From Altibacter sp. HG106 (lineage in GTDB: Bacteria; Bacteroidota; Bacteroidia; Flavobacteriales; Flavobacteriaceae), in assembly GCF_028561755.1 (NCBI RefSeq), contig NZ_JAQQTD010000007.1, positions 124,001 through 188,000 on the forward strand: a DNA stretch of 64,000 bases. Direction: 5' to 3'. Within the stretch, counting starts at the first letter, position 1. Each line of letters begins with the position of its first letter. Both the position numbers and the translations under genes were made by a program. A model generated the notes under the pieces. That model was not told the DNA's origin. It did no database searches and was given only the letters and a program-made list of their open reading frames with translations. This document shows, piece by piece, positions 18,853-28,070 of the stretch.

Positions 18853-21417
18853 TTAGAACAGCCACTGCACCGAAACATTTGGAGTGAACCCGAGGGACGA
18901 TTCTTCAATCTGCTGTACTACAGGGGTTCCTTCACTATTGGTATTTAGCACATATCGTATGTTCAGGATGTTCTTTCGATTGAGCACGTTCAGCAAGGCA
19001 ACGTTCATTTTTAGATCACTTCGTTCACTTAGCTCCCAAACATATTCTGCCGCCAGATCTGCCCGAATGTAATTGGGAAGTCGTTCCTGATTGGGACGGT
19101 CGTATACCAATTGCGGGGTGTCTGCGGAAGTATCAATTTCATTTCCTTCTAAAGGCACTGTATACGGTTTGCCGGTATTCATTCGGAGCCCGGCGCTCAT
19201 TTTAAGGCCTTTCCAAACGTAGGTGCCTGCAAGGGTAAGGCGATGCCGTACATCAAAATTACTAGGAAATACAGCGGGGAGCAGGTCTGGGAAGTCGTAT
19301 TCATTGTTGTTATAGATATAGGCGATCCACCCGTAAAAATCGTTCACCTTTCTACTTATAAGGGCTTCCACACCGTATACTGAATAGCTTCCAACGACTC
19401 GCGCCAGTTGAAATTGATTCTGAAATCCCTGGCTGTTGCTACCCACACCTTCAACCGATTTGTAGAACCCGGTGGCATTGAGAACCCAGCTTTTTTTAGC
19501 ATAGGAGAGCCCCAGAGATGCCTGTTTACTGGTCTTTATTGGTGTATCTTCGGCATCGGCCAGGATCCATCTCCTTTTTTCTAAGCCCAAGAAGTCGCTG
19601 TTGAAATCGATGCGTTGTGTGGTGGTTTGATTTCTAAATTCTCCTGAAGCTTCTACCGCAAACCCGTTACCTAGATCCTGCCAAATATGTAGTCGGGGTT
19701 CCAGCCGAAAGGAGGAAAATTTTTCAAAATAATGACCTCTAAGACCGCCCCGAATCACCGTTCTTCCCTCATGCAGCGAAAGGTCCATTTGCGAATACAC
19801 CACATGCGTTCTAAGCACATCTTTTTCATAATCTCGAAACCGAGGCAAGTTCACATCTTGGGTGTTGGCGATGCCTACTTCTGAAAAGTGATACCCATTA
19901 TGCCATGCCATATTTTCAGAAAGAGAGAATTGCGTATTTGCTTGCACACTTAGGTCTAACACCTCGTTTTCCTGAAGCAATGCCTGCCGCGAGAGTAAAT
20001 CGGCATTAAACGCTGCTAGAAAATAGTAGCTCACGTAGGCTTGCACTTCCGTACGAAAGCGGCGGCTCCAATTACGCTCCCATTGCAGACCTGTGGCCAA
20101 ACTGGTTTGGTCGAGTTTGTTGGTTTCAGAAATAGCATTGGAAGGAATTTCTTCGACGATGTCCAGGTCGTTATCGATGGCGATCAAATTCCACTGGAGT
20201 CGATCTTTAGGCGTAAACTGCCAGGATAGTTTTCCGCTGAGATCATAAAATACGAAATCCTCACGGGTCTCAATATCGGTTTCGTTGACTCCACTTTCTA
20301 AATTGGTGATATCGGTATTCTGAAAAATGCGTTGTGAATAGGTAGCGTAGGCGGGAGATTCAACAATATTGTTAATGGAGCGTCGCCCCGAAACCTGTAC
20401 GTAAGCCTTGTCTGAAATGGGAATATTGGCCATTGCGTTGGCATTAAGCAGGTTAAATCCTAACCCGCCCTGAAAACGATCTGGCTTTTTATTGGAAGAA
20501 TGCATCGCAATAATACCGCTCACACTTTCACCATACCATGCCGGTGCTCCATTTTTATATACCTTCAAGCGTTCTGTGATGTAGGGATTGTAGGCTGAGA
20601 TCAGGCCAAAAAAGTGTCCCGTTTGGTACATGCGAATACCATCCCACAGCACGACATTCTCATCATTATTACCGCCTCTGATATTGATGGTAGAAATAGT
20701 TTCGTTCACACTTTCTACGCCCGGAACATTTTGAACCACCTGGAGCACATCGTTTTCTACCTGTCCAGGCACCAGGCTAAAATCATCGGCCTTCACTACC
20801 GTAGAACCATCTGCATTCTGGTCGATACCTTGCACTAAAATCCCTTGGATTCGCACGGTTTCCAATAAAGAGATCGCCGTAAACATGAGAAATTGGGGGC
20901 AGTTGTTACGCAAGGCTGCTACAGGAAGGGTAAGGGTTTCGTACCCGACATGGCTAATTCTTAGCATGGTTCCGGAGCTGCCTTCCGGAATAGAAAAATA
21001 TCCCTGTTGGTTGGTGGTGGTGCGAAAACTACCATCGGTCATGGTAATGGTCGCTTCAGACAAGGGCACTCGTTGGAGTCCGTCTATAAGTTGCCCACAG
21101 CGTTCGGTGGTGGGAACTCCTTTTTTAGTCACTGCAATATAACGCGTGTCAATTGTAGTAAAGGTAAGGTCTGTTTGTGCTCTGAGGTACGCAAGACTTT
21201 CAGACAAGGAATTTTGTTTGGATGGAGGAGGTAGTCGAACATCAAGAACCACAGAAGCATCATAGGAAAAGCGAACGTCGTACTGCGTTTCAAGTAGGGT
21301 TAGAATGGCAGTGAGCGGTTGGGCACCAGTATTCTGACCCCATGTCTTGGGAGCAAGAAGGAGTATTGATATAATAATAAGTCTGACTGCCGTCCACTTA
21401 ATCTTCTGCTGCAGCAT
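18853..21417 (-). CDS. STN-type TonB-dependent receptor, locus 1
   Basis: About 854 residues. After a signal peptide ending in TWGQ come an STN domain (about 35-95, LTAILTLLETQYDVRFSYDA), a carboxypeptidase-regulatory-like beta sandwich (about 115-190), a plug domain (NVPGVESVNETISTINIRGG, then LWDGIRMYQTGHFFGLISAY) and a 22-strand-type barrel ending in aromatic VQWLF. An STN domain signals to a FecR anti-sigma factor through the periplasm. No SusD partner is encoded here. The start MLQQKIKW overlaps the fecR stop by 20 bases, implying coupled translation. The ligand is unknown. Last gene of a sigma-fecR-receptor unit. Confidence 0.92.
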   Translation of the reverse strand: MLQQKIKWTAVRLIIISILLLAPKTWGQNTGAQPLTAILTLLETQYDVRFSYDASVVLDVRLPPPSKQNSLSESLAYLRAQTDLTFTTIDTRYIAVTKKGVPTTERCGQLIDGLQRVPLSEATITMTDGSFRTTTNQQGYFSIPEGSSGTMLRISHVGYETLTLPVAALRNNCPQFLMFTAISLLETVRIQGILVQGIDQNADGSTVVKADDFSLVPGQVENDVLQVVQNVPGVESVNETISTINIRGGNNDENVVLWDGIRMYQTGHFFGLISAYNPYITERLKVYKNGAPAWYGESVSGIIAMHSSNKKPDRFQGGLGFNLLNANAMANIPISDKAYVQVSGRRSINNIVESPAYATYSQRIFQNTDITNLESGVNETDIETREDFVFYDLSGKLSWQFTPKDRLQWNLIAIDNDLDIVEEIPSNAISETNKLDQTSLATGLQWERNWSRRFRTEVQAYVSYYFLAAFNADLLSRQALLQENEVLDLSVQANTQFSLSENMAWHNGYHFSEVGIANTQDVNLPRFRDYEKDVLRTHVVYSQMDLSLHEGRTVIRGGLRGHYFEKFSSFRLEPRLHIWQDLGNGFAVEASGEFRNQTTTQRIDFNSDFLGLEKRRWILADAEDTPIKTSKQASLGLSYAKKSWVLNATGFYKSVEGVGSNSQGFQNQFQLARVVGSYSVYGVEALISRKVNDFYGWIAYIYNNNEYDFPDLLPAVFPSNFDVRHRLTLAGTYVWKGLKMSAGLRMNTGKPYTVPLEGNEIDTSADTPQLVYDRPNQERLPNYIRADLAAEYVWELSERSDLKMNVALLNVLNRKNILNIRYVLNTNSEGTPVVQQIEESSLGFTPNVSVQWLF

Positions 21418-22303
21418 AAATGGTAACGTATTCGCCATCAATAGTATACGTGAGGCCTAATGGTTCAAATACCGAACGCAGGGCCACTTCAAGGTCGTTG
21501 TGGGGGAAACTACCCGTAAATTGTTTTTGTAGGTTGGAAGGGCGGTTTATCGTGATGGGATATTGTCGTTCTAATTCTTCAATAATAAGGGCGAGGGAAG
21601 TGTTTTCGAAACTGCTTTCCTCTTGCATCCAGGAGGGAGTGCTAACTGTGGCATGACGGAAGTTTTGCAAGCCGCCAGAAACCACACGCAGCGTATTTCC
21701 GGCCGCCACGTCTACCAACGTGTCACCATAGCGTACTCGTACCAATCCTTCATAACAACTTACGGAGAATTGAGAGGGGCGGGAATGGACATTGAATTCG
21801 GTTCCTAGCACTTCAACCGTACCATAGCTGGTAGTAACAGTAAAGGTCTTTCCCTTTTCTACGTCAAAAAACGCTTCTCCTTCCAAGGTAAGTTGGCGGT
21901 CTTCTTCCCAACCCTTATTGTCGTAACGCAAGGTAGATGCTGCATTGAGCGCCACCACCGATTGATCGGGTAAGGTAATCGATTCTTTTTGTGCGATGCG
22001 GGTAGTGATTTCCGTGCCTTGCGTAGCCAGAAAAAAATAGGCGACGGCGACAACCGCAATGGCTGCGGCTATGCCCCCAAGCCATCTTAGGTTACGCCCT
22101 GTTGATGTGGACGACGTATCCTTCAGCAAGCGTTGCTGCAATTGGTCGTACTGGGCATCGGCATGCCATTCGGGCACGGTAAATTCGGCCGTAGCTTCAG
22201 CTATTTTCAGGTAGCTCGCGGTTTCTGGATTCGCTCGGAGCGCGTCGGTATCGGCTTTAGATGCCTCACCGTTTAACCAATTATGTAATTTTTCTTTCAA
22301 CAT
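21398..22303 (-). CDS. FecR-type anti-sigma factor, locus 1
   Basis: 301 residues. A cytoplasmic N-terminal part (about 1-70) that binds the ECF sigma factor is followed by one membrane helix (about 75-94, WLGGIAAAIAVVAVAYFFLA). The periplasmic FecR domain contains ESITLPDQSVVALNAASTL, DVEKGKTFTVTTSYGTVEVL and GTEFNVHSR, then a C-terminal secretin/STN-like DUF4974 segment with TSLALIIEELERQYPI. It transmits receptor occupancy to the sigma factor. A shared promoter-like element lies directly upstream at 22327-22353. Confidence 0.92.
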   Translation of the reverse strand: MLKEKLHNWLNGEASKADTDALRANPETASYLKIAEATAEFTVPEWHADAQYDQLQQRLLKDTSSTSTGRNLRWLGGIAAAIAVVAVAYFFLATQGTEITTRIAQKESITLPDQSVVALNAASTLRYDNKGWEEDRQLTLEGEAFFDVEKGKTFTVTTSYGTVEVLGTEFNVHSRPSQFSVSCYEGLVRVRYGDTLVDVAAGNTLRVVSGGLQNFRHATVSTPSWMQEESSFENTSLALIIEELERQYPITINRPSNLQKQFTGSFPHNDLEVALRSVFEPLGLTYTIDGEYVTIYAAAED

Positions 22304-22326
22304 TTTGGGGTGTTCTCTATGTCTGT

Positions 22327-22353
22327 AACAAATAACTTTCGGTTTACCCTACC
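22327..22353 (-). promoter_or_regulatory. ECF-type promoter element before fecR, locus 1
   Basis: Reading the minus strand: GGTAGGGTA (22353-22345), 12 bases, then TTTGTT (22332-22327). The identical element precedes the divergent lipoprotein at 22918-22944. Related copies with the same spacing occur in locus 2. It starts 7 bases beyond the sigma gene stop, so it would drive fecR and the receptor but not the sigma gene. Confidence 0.72.
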
Positions 22354-22360
22354 TCTACTA

Positions 22361-22882
22361 TCATATATTTTCAATGCTTTTCCGAAGCGATTGCAACGCT
22401 AAACTCATGCGCTTTTCTACGGCTTTTACAGAAATACCTAAAATTTCAGCAATTTCATGATATTTCTTGCCTTCAATTCGGTTTAACAAAAAAGCGGTGC
22501 GTTGTGCTTCCGTCAATTCTGCAATAGCATCCTGCACCTTTTTTCGGTATTGTTTTTCCTCTAATAAAAACTGAGGCGATTGGTGTTCTATCTTATGCGG
22601 TTGTAGTTGTGCGTGTTTGAGTACCACTTTTTGATGGGCGACTTCGTTCAGGAATAAATTTTTGGCTACGGTATACAAAAAAGACTTTGCTTTATTCGTT
22701 GAGACGGTAGAACAGTTTTTCCACAGCTTCACAAAGGCTTCCTGCACATAATCACTAGCCTGGGCAGCATCGCCACATTTGAAATACATGAAATTGTACA
22801 AATGCCTGCTTTGTTCTTTGTAAATCGCACTGTACACTTTTTCGTTACAGACGTCGTTCGTATTGGGCTTTATAGGTTGCAT
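22361..22882 (-). CDS. ECF RNA polymerase sigma factor, locus 1
   Basis: 173 residues from MQPIKPN. It has sigma region 2 (about 20-85: IYKEQSRHLYNFMYFKCGD, then YVQEAFVKLWKNC) and region 4 (about 120-170: LTEAQRTAFLLNRIEGKKYH, EIAEILGISVKAVEKRM). This is the FecI-like group common in Bacteroidota. The start at 22882 is preferred over an in-frame ATG 22 codons upstream because it matches the length of the paralogue at 33061-33588, and the longer form would overlap the divergent promoter. A TATCTTCG element lies 6 bases before the ATG, suggesting housekeeping, near-leaderless transcription. Confidence 0.9.
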   Translation of the reverse strand: MQPIKPNTNDVCNEKVYSAIYKEQSRHLYNFMYFKCGDAAQASDYVQEAFVKLWKNCSTVSTNKAKSFLYTVAKNLFLNEVAHQKVVLKHAQLQPHKIEHQSPQFLLEEKQYRKKVQDAIAELTEAQRTAFLLNRIEGKKYHEIAEILGISVKAVEKRMSLALQSLRKSIENI

Positions 22883-22917
22883 TGGTACGAAGATATTTAA
22901 AATTTTTAGGTTTGAAG

Positions 22918-22944
22918 GGTAGGGTATCTTGATTCTAGTTTGTT
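22918..22944 (+). promoter_or_regulatory. ECF-type promoter element before divergent lipoprotein, locus 1
   Basis: GGTAGGGTA (22918-22926), 12 bases, TTTGTT (22939-22944), then 33 bases to the ATG of the lipoprotein. The two conserved blocks are base-identical to the copy before fecR on the other strand. Confidence 0.72.
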
Positions 22945-22977
22945 TCAATACTAAAGCCCCAAAAATGAGCTGTAAAA

Positions 22978-24747
22978 ATGAAACCGATATATTTCCTATT
23001 ATTTTTCGCGAGCAGTTTGATAATAACTTCCTGCCAACAAGAGGCTAAAGAATTCATTGACGAAACCGATGAAGAAGAGACCTTCACCGCCACGGCAAAC
23101 CTGACAAGTTTGTTGGTACGCACCGCACAGAATTTTGGTGGAATAGATGATGTTATCGACGGAAGCGATTGCTTTTCCATTCAGTTGCCTATTACAGTTA
23201 TTGTAAACGGGCAAGAGGTGACGGTTGCAGAAGCATCTGATTACGACCAGGTGACCACTATTCTGGATCAGTTTCCAGATGATGTCGATACGGTTGAATT
23301 CGTTTTTCCGATAACCGTGGTGTTAGCCGATTTTACTGAGATTGTTTTGAATAATCAGGATGAATTTGACGCCTTGTCTGCACTTTGCGATGAAGGCGGA
23401 TTTTTAGCCTCTATAGGCTGTGTCGATTTGGTGTATCCTATTACCTTTTTCAGATTTAATGCGAGCAGTGAACAGACCGATACGGTAACCGTGACAGATG
23501 ATTTAGCGCTGTATCAGTTTCTTACACAATTGCAGGAAGACGAGTTTATAAGCATACAATATCCGCTATCGCTAGTGGTGAACGGAACTACCGTTACCGT
23601 TTCTAGCAATCAGGAATTGGAAACCCAATTAGCGAATGCCGAATGCACTACAAGCGGTGGTATCGACGAGGCTGAATTTACCACTATTTTGACCGCGGCT
23701 CCCTGGTATGTTGGATATTATTTTGACGATCTAGACATGACCAGCACGTTTCAAGGTCATGAGTTTACCTTTGCTTCCGATGGGAGCGCGGCTGTCATGA
23801 CTGCTTCGGAAACCACTGCGGGAACGTGGCAGTTTGATGTAGATGGAGACCGATCATATCTCGATTTTTTCTTCGGAGCTCAGACGCCTCTCAACCAATT
23901 GAATGAATACTGGGAGATCGTAACGTATTCTTCCGAAGAAATTACCTTCCGAACCGTTAGTAGTGGTGATGGTAGTATTGATTATCTAACGCTAAGTAGC
24001 ACACCTCCTTCCGGTGGTGGCGACGATACCGAACTGAATGAATTTATCAATACCCTTACCACCGACACCTGGTTTGTGACGCTCTTAGAGGATAGCGAAA
24101 CCGACCTCACCTGTAATTACCTTGACTACACGTTCAATTTCATTCAGAACGGCACGGCAACCGCTGTCACGGGTGCTGCCACTCGAAATGGAGTGTGGCG
24201 TATTGAACGGGAAGGTGGCGTGCTTGTACTCACACTAAATTTTGACAGCAGTGGTAGTGGCAATCCATTAGGCGATCTAAACGATGCCTGGGAGGTAGAC
24301 TCTTTTACCATGGATGCTATTGCGCTACGAGATGCCAGCAGTGGCGGTGATGACGATCTGCTCTCTTTTGGTCGATCGCTTCCAACAAGCTGCGATTCGG
24401 GTCCCGATCCACAAGAATTGCGGAATATCCTGACGCAGGGCACATGGTTTGTAGAGCAATATCTGGATGATGGCGACGATGAAACTAATGTATTTTCGGG
24501 TTATGACTTCGCGTTCCAATCAGACGGATCGGTGAATGCCAACAACGGCTCAGAAAACGTACCCGGAATTTGGGCCGTGGGAATTGCGGGAGAGGAACTC
24601 AGTTTCGAATTTGATATGGATAGTCCTATCAATGATGCCGATGATGACGATTATCGCGCTATCAGTTACGATGCCACAACCGTTACCTTCATTACTCGTG
24701 ATAGTAGCGGTGCAACAGAAGATATATTAACCTTTAAACGAAATTAA
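22978..24747 (+). CDS. Large repeat lipoprotein divergent from ECF locus 1
   Basis: 589 residues with a lipoprotein signal peptide; the lipid-bearing Cys is in LIITSCQQEAKE. Two parts are visible. The N-terminal part (about 40-225) holds four short repeats, each centred on a hydrophobic strand with Pro: CFSIQLPITV, VEFVFPITVV, CVDLVYPITF and ISIQYPLSLV. This part is shared with the lipoprotein at 33663-34319. The C-terminal part (about 230-589) holds three about 115-residue repeats with the pattern W(Y/F)V...D, GxxFxFxxDGS, (G)xW, L(N/D)xxW/Y and a terminal hydrophobic strand, resembling lipocalin-like beta domains. No named family is recognised. Acidic residues after the Cys suggest surface display. 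Confidence 0.85.
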   Translation: MKPIYFLLFFASSLIITSCQQEAKEFIDETDEEETFTATANLTSLLVRTAQNFGGIDDVIDGSDCFSIQLPITVIVNGQEVTVAEASDYDQVTTILDQFPDDVDTVEFVFPITVVLADFTEIVLNNQDEFDALSALCDEGGFLASIGCVDLVYPITFFRFNASSEQTDTVTVTDDLALYQFLTQLQEDEFISIQYPLSLVVNGTTVTVSSNQELETQLANAECTTSGGIDEAEFTTILTAAPWYVGYYFDDLDMTSTFQGHEFTFASDGSAAVMTASETTAGTWQFDVDGDRSYLDFFFGAQTPLNQLNEYWEIVTYSSEEITFRTVSSGDGSIDYLTLSSTPPSGGGDDTELNEFINTLTTDTWFVTLLEDSETDLTCNYLDYTFNFIQNGTATAVTGAATRNGVWRIEREGGVLVLTLNFDSSGSGNPLGDLNDAWEVDSFTMDAIALRDASSGGDDDLLSFGRSLPTSCDSGPDPQELRNILTQGTWFVEQYLDDGDDETNVFSGYDFAFQSDGSVNANNGSENVPGIWAVGIAGEELSFEFDMDSPINDADDDDYRAISYDATTVTFITRDSSGATEDILTFKRN

Positions 24748-24771
24748 TTAAACCCTTAAAACAAACACTTT

Positions 24772-25263
24772 ATGAAAAATAGAATTGCCTTTCTTAGTAT
24801 CTTACTTACTTATGTATTCTTTGTTGCTGCTTGTTCCAAAGATGATGATAACTCGAATGGGAATACCCCTAATGACAATGGGACCGTGGCACAACAAACG
24901 GCTACGGTAGCCGATACCGGAACCTGGCAGGTAACGCTGTTTATTGATTCTGATGAAGACGAGACCTCCGATTTCAACGGCTATGTATTTACATTTGATG
25001 CCGACGGATCGGTGGTGGCTGATAATGGAACTACCTCGATCTCTGGGACCTGGTCCATTACCGATAGTAGCTCTTCCAGTGATGACGACGGAAGCTCTAG
25101 CGATGATGATTTCAATCTGTTCTTTTCGGTGCCGGATACCAGTGATTTTGAAGATCTGAATGACGATTGGGATATCGTATCGGTTTCCGGTGACAAAATT
25201 GAGTTGCTTGACATTAGCGGAGGAAACGGTGGTACCGACCGATTGATTTTCGAGAAATTATAA
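24772..25263 (+). CDS. Lipocalin-like lipoprotein, single-repeat relative of the upstream gene
   Basis: 163 residues, lipoprotein signal with FFVAACSKDDDN. Lys plus acidic residues after the Cys match the export signal described for surface lipoproteins in Capnocytophaga. After an Asn/Gly linker it holds one copy of the repeat seen three times in the preceding gene: GTWQVTLFIDSDEDETSDF, GYVFTFDADGSVV, GTWSI, DLNDDWDIVSV and a final DRLIFEKL. A Ser/Asp-rich insert (about 102-118) interrupts the repeat. It starts 24 bases after that gene and is followed by a terminator, so the two form one transcript. Confidence 0.84.
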   Translation: MKNRIAFLSILLTYVFFVAACSKDDDNSNGNTPNDNGTVAQQTATVADTGTWQVTLFIDSDEDETSDFNGYVFTFDADGSVVADNGTTSISGTWSITDSSSSSDDDGSSSDDDFNLFFSVPDTSDFEDLNDDWDIVSVSGDKIELLDISGGNGGTDRLIFEKL

Positions 25264-25286
25264 TCCTTTTTTGCCCCAAGAAAGAG

Positions 25287-25313
25287 CCACCCGTATCGCG
25301 GGTGGTTTTTTTA
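25287..25313 (+). terminator. Terminator after the two lipoproteins
   Basis: CCACCCG (25287-25293) pairs with CGGGTGG (25299-25305) and is followed by a T run. It reaches the end of the convergent response regulator gene. Confidence 0.85.
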
Positions 25314-25949
25314 TTTGTGCAATTCGTATTCAAGCGCCACGCGAACAAGACCGGCGGTATTTCTAGCACCCGTTTTCATAAGCATGTTGCGTCGATGGGT
25401 TTCCACGGTTCCAAAACTGATGTGGAGACGTTCTGCGATCTCTTGGGTAGTCATTTCTTCCAGAATACAATGCAACACTTCCTTTTCACGTCGGGAAAGG
25501 GTGGGAAACGGACTGCTAGTGACAGTTTTTTTCTTGACAGCGCTATTCAGAATAATTTCATTAACCGTATCGTCCAAATACATCCCCCCTTGATGCACCT
25601 TTTTTATGGCTTCGGTGACTTCATGCTTTCCCGCATTTTTCAGTACGTAGCCCTTGGCCCCCTGGTCTAACATCAATTTAATCAAACTACTTTCCTTATG
25701 CATCGATAAGGATACGACCTTCATCTCGGGATGCGATTTGAGTAACTCCTTGCAGGTATCAATCCCGTTCTTATCAGGCATGTTGATATCTAGCAATACC
25801 ACATCTGGGGCGGCTTCAGGAATGCGTTCTAACGCTTCGTCACCGCTCAGAGCGCTGCCAATAATAGTAATGTCTGGGTCATTTTGCAATAACAACTGCA
25901 TGCCTTCAATCACCATTTTGTGGTCGTCTACAATAAATACTTTGATCAT
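25311..25949 (-). CDS. NarL/FixJ-family response regulator
   Basis: 212 residues. A receiver domain (about 1-120) has the acidic pair Asp8/Asp9 in FIVDDHKMV and the phosphoacceptor Asp54 in VVLLDINMPDKNG. A LuxR-type helix-turn-helix (about 148-212) contains LSRREKEVLHCILEEMTTQE and ISFGTVETHRRNML. It is a DNA-binding transcription regulator. Its start overlaps the stop of the sensor kinase gene by 4 bases (ATGA), so the two are translationally coupled. Targets are unknown; its position between the two sigma loci is suggestive only. Confidence 0.94.
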   Translation of the reverse strand: MIKVFIVDDHKMVIEGMQLLLQNDPDITIIGSALSGDEALERIPEAAPDVVLLDINMPDKNGIDTCKELLKSHPEMKVVSLSMHKESSLIKLMLDQGAKGYVLKNAGKHEVTEAIKKVHQGGMYLDDTVNEIILNSAVKKKTVTSSPFPTLSRREKEVLHCILEEMTTQEIAERLHISFGTVETHRRNMLMKTGARNTAGLVRVALEYELHK

Positions 25950-27937
25950 GAGATGGGGATGTTTATGGTGACTTGAGTGCCGTTACCGGGTTGTGAATCC
26001 CAATTGATAGTTCCATCAAGATAATCCACTCGACTGTGAATGCTCTTCAGTCCTAAACCACCTTTTGCGACTGCCGTATCATATTCAAACCCAACACCGT
26101 CATCTTCAATAATAATATGCAGTTGTTCGTTGTGTCGTAATACTTGAATGAGTATGGAATTGGCCTCTGCATGCTTCCGAATATTGGAAATCACTTCTTG
26201 CACGATCCGATAGATCATCACCTTTTTACTATTTTCTAAATTCTCAGGAAGTTTTGAAATCTCGAGAGAGGCTTCATAGCCCTGTAATTTTAACTGATCG
26301 GTGAGGTCTTCAAGCGCACCGGGAAGTCCTGAAATACTTAGCGCATGCGGCATCATGTTATGGGAAATACGACGTACCTCTAAGCAGGCTTCATCAATGA
26401 GATCGTTAGTTCTTTCGGTCACATTAAGCTGCTCCAATTGCTCAATTTCATTTTGAATGGTAGTAAAATGTGCTTTTACGGTACTTAGGAGTCCGCCTAA
26501 ACTGTCGTGGAGATCTTTGGCGATGCGAAGGCGTTCGGCTTCTTGGCCTTCAATCATGCTACTCATGGCCAATAATTTATTTTTCTGTTTGAGTTCTGTA
26601 ATGTGTTGTTGTTGAATAGATTCATTCTGTGCCGTGATGGTCTTCTGATATTGCAACCGTTTTCTGAAGAAGAAGATGGACAGCAGGAGAATCACTCCTA
26701 AGGCGATCAATCCTATGGTAATCATCCTTTTTTGCCGCGTTTCTTTTTCGATGACCAGATTCTGAGCGAGAATTTTTCGCTCTTTTTGCTCGGTGTCAAA
26801 TTTCACTTCCAGTTCGGCGATGTTTCGTTGCATGCGATCTGAATTCAAGCTATCCAGAATAGCCGTTTCTTGTAATTTCACATCATAGGCTTCCCGATAA
26901 TTACCGGTTGCAAATTGCGTTTCCGCCATTTTAATAAGCAGTTGCGCTAGTAATTGAGGCTTCTTGATGCGTTCAATTTTGGCAATGGCTCCTTCCAAAT
27001 AGGGTAGGGCCAGACTGGGGCGGTTATTTTCGAGATAGGTATCGGCAAGCGCGAGGGTGTTGTAGGTGAGTGAGTTGGTGCTATTCAAACTGTCGCTGAT
27101 GGCGATAGCAGTTTTGAGACTCGTGATGTTCTCCAGACTTGCGCGCTTTTCAAAAATAGACTGAATGGGCATATGCCCTGCGGGCATATTAGGATGGGCT
27201 TCTTCATAATACCTGGCGAGTATCTCTGTAAATTTGGCCGTGTGTACGGCATCTTCTGCTTGTACAAAATGTTCAATTAAGATGTAGAGTACAAATCGAT
27301 TGGAAGGACTGTTGCCATACGCTTCGGTGGCGTCCCACATTTTTAAATAGTAGTCGCTGTTCCCTTCAATATCACCCAGCAAACCTTGTAACTGTCCCTT
27401 TCCGTAGTATACATTCCAAAGCAAATCTTTGAACTCTTCTTTTAGGGCGATTCTTTCCGCTTTGTTCAAATAAGACAGGGCTTGGTCTAGATTGGTTTGG
27501 TAAAGATGGGTATGGGCAATCGAAATATAGTACCGAAGCGTATGGTATTCGTCATTTCGGGATTGCGCGATTTCGAGTCCGCGTAACTTCAGTCTTAGCG
27601 ATTCATCCGTAAGGCCTTTTTGGGATAAAAACTGACTGTAATTTTGGTAGAGGATCATCTGCGCCAAATCGGAGTCGGTTTTTGCCAGTGTATACGTAAA
27701 AAGCTCATCGACGTAATCTCGATGTTTCAGAATAAGACTTCCAATAAATTCGTAGCCTTTGATCTTTTCTTCGGAAGTCTGTGTGCTGATACTTCGTAAG
27801 ACGCTATCTACCTTTTGTTGCGCCACTTCTTGCGTTATTCCGCAGACCGAAAAGAGAAACAGCATCACAACAATCGATCGCCTTAACACGTGTCCTATAC
27901 GTTGATAAAAACCTAATTGAAAGTTCTTTTGTTTCAT
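25946..27937 (-). CDS. TPR-containing sensor histidine kinase
   Basis: 663 residues. After an N-terminal signal (about 20-35) a long helical region of TPR-like repeats (about 50-370) is followed by a coiled coil, one membrane helix (about 405-424) and a second coiled coil. The HisKA_3 dimerisation domain has the phosphorylated His477 in RIAKDLHDSLGG. The ATPase domain (about 560-663) has the N box VQEVISNIRKHAEAN, DDGVGFEYD and GGLGLKSIHSRVDYL. The TPR part is probably periplasmic and senses a protein or peptide signal, as is common in Bacteroidota. Partner of the response regulator that overlaps its end. Confidence 0.93.
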   Translation of the reverse strand: MKQKNFQLGFYQRIGHVLRRSIVVMLFLFSVCGITQEVAQQKVDSVLRSISTQTSEEKIKGYEFIGSLILKHRDYVDELFTYTLAKTDSDLAQMILYQNYSQFLSQKGLTDESLRLKLRGLEIAQSRNDEYHTLRYYISIAHTHLYQTNLDQALSYLNKAERIALKEEFKDLLWNVYYGKGQLQGLLGDIEGNSDYYLKMWDATEAYGNSPSNRFVLYILIEHFVQAEDAVHTAKFTEILARYYEEAHPNMPAGHMPIQSIFEKRASLENITSLKTAIAISDSLNSTNSLTYNTLALADTYLENNRPSLALPYLEGAIAKIERIKKPQLLAQLLIKMAETQFATGNYREAYDVKLQETAILDSLNSDRMQRNIAELEVKFDTEQKERKILAQNLVIEKETRQKRMITIGLIALGVILLLSIFFFRKRLQYQKTITAQNESIQQQHITELKQKNKLLAMSSMIEGQEAERLRIAKDLHDSLGGLLSTVKAHFTTIQNEIEQLEQLNVTERTNDLIDEACLEVRRISHNMMPHALSISGLPGALEDLTDQLKLQGYEASLEISKLPENLENSKKVMIYRIVQEVISNIRKHAEANSILIQVLRHNEQLHIIIEDDGVGFEYDTAVAKGGLGLKSIHSRVDYLDGTINWDSQPGNGTQVTINIPIS

Positions 27938-28070
27938 GTACAGCAGGCTTTAAGAAAAAGCGAGTGGCACTAAAAATACAGTATAGTTTTGGCTTTACAG
28001 CGCATTTACTACAAGAACCAGCACAAATTCTATGAATTCCGGTAGGAAATTACCAGCGTGCTAGCAGGTG

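Noticed and set aside
24772-25263. Ser/Asp-rich insert as a frameshift scar
   Set aside because: The reading frame is continuous and the repeat pattern resumes on both sides of the insert.
28037-28065. Additional copy of the GGTAGG element before the kinase
   Set aside because: GGTAGGAAA occurs at about 28041 but the second block KTTGTT is absent at the required spacing.
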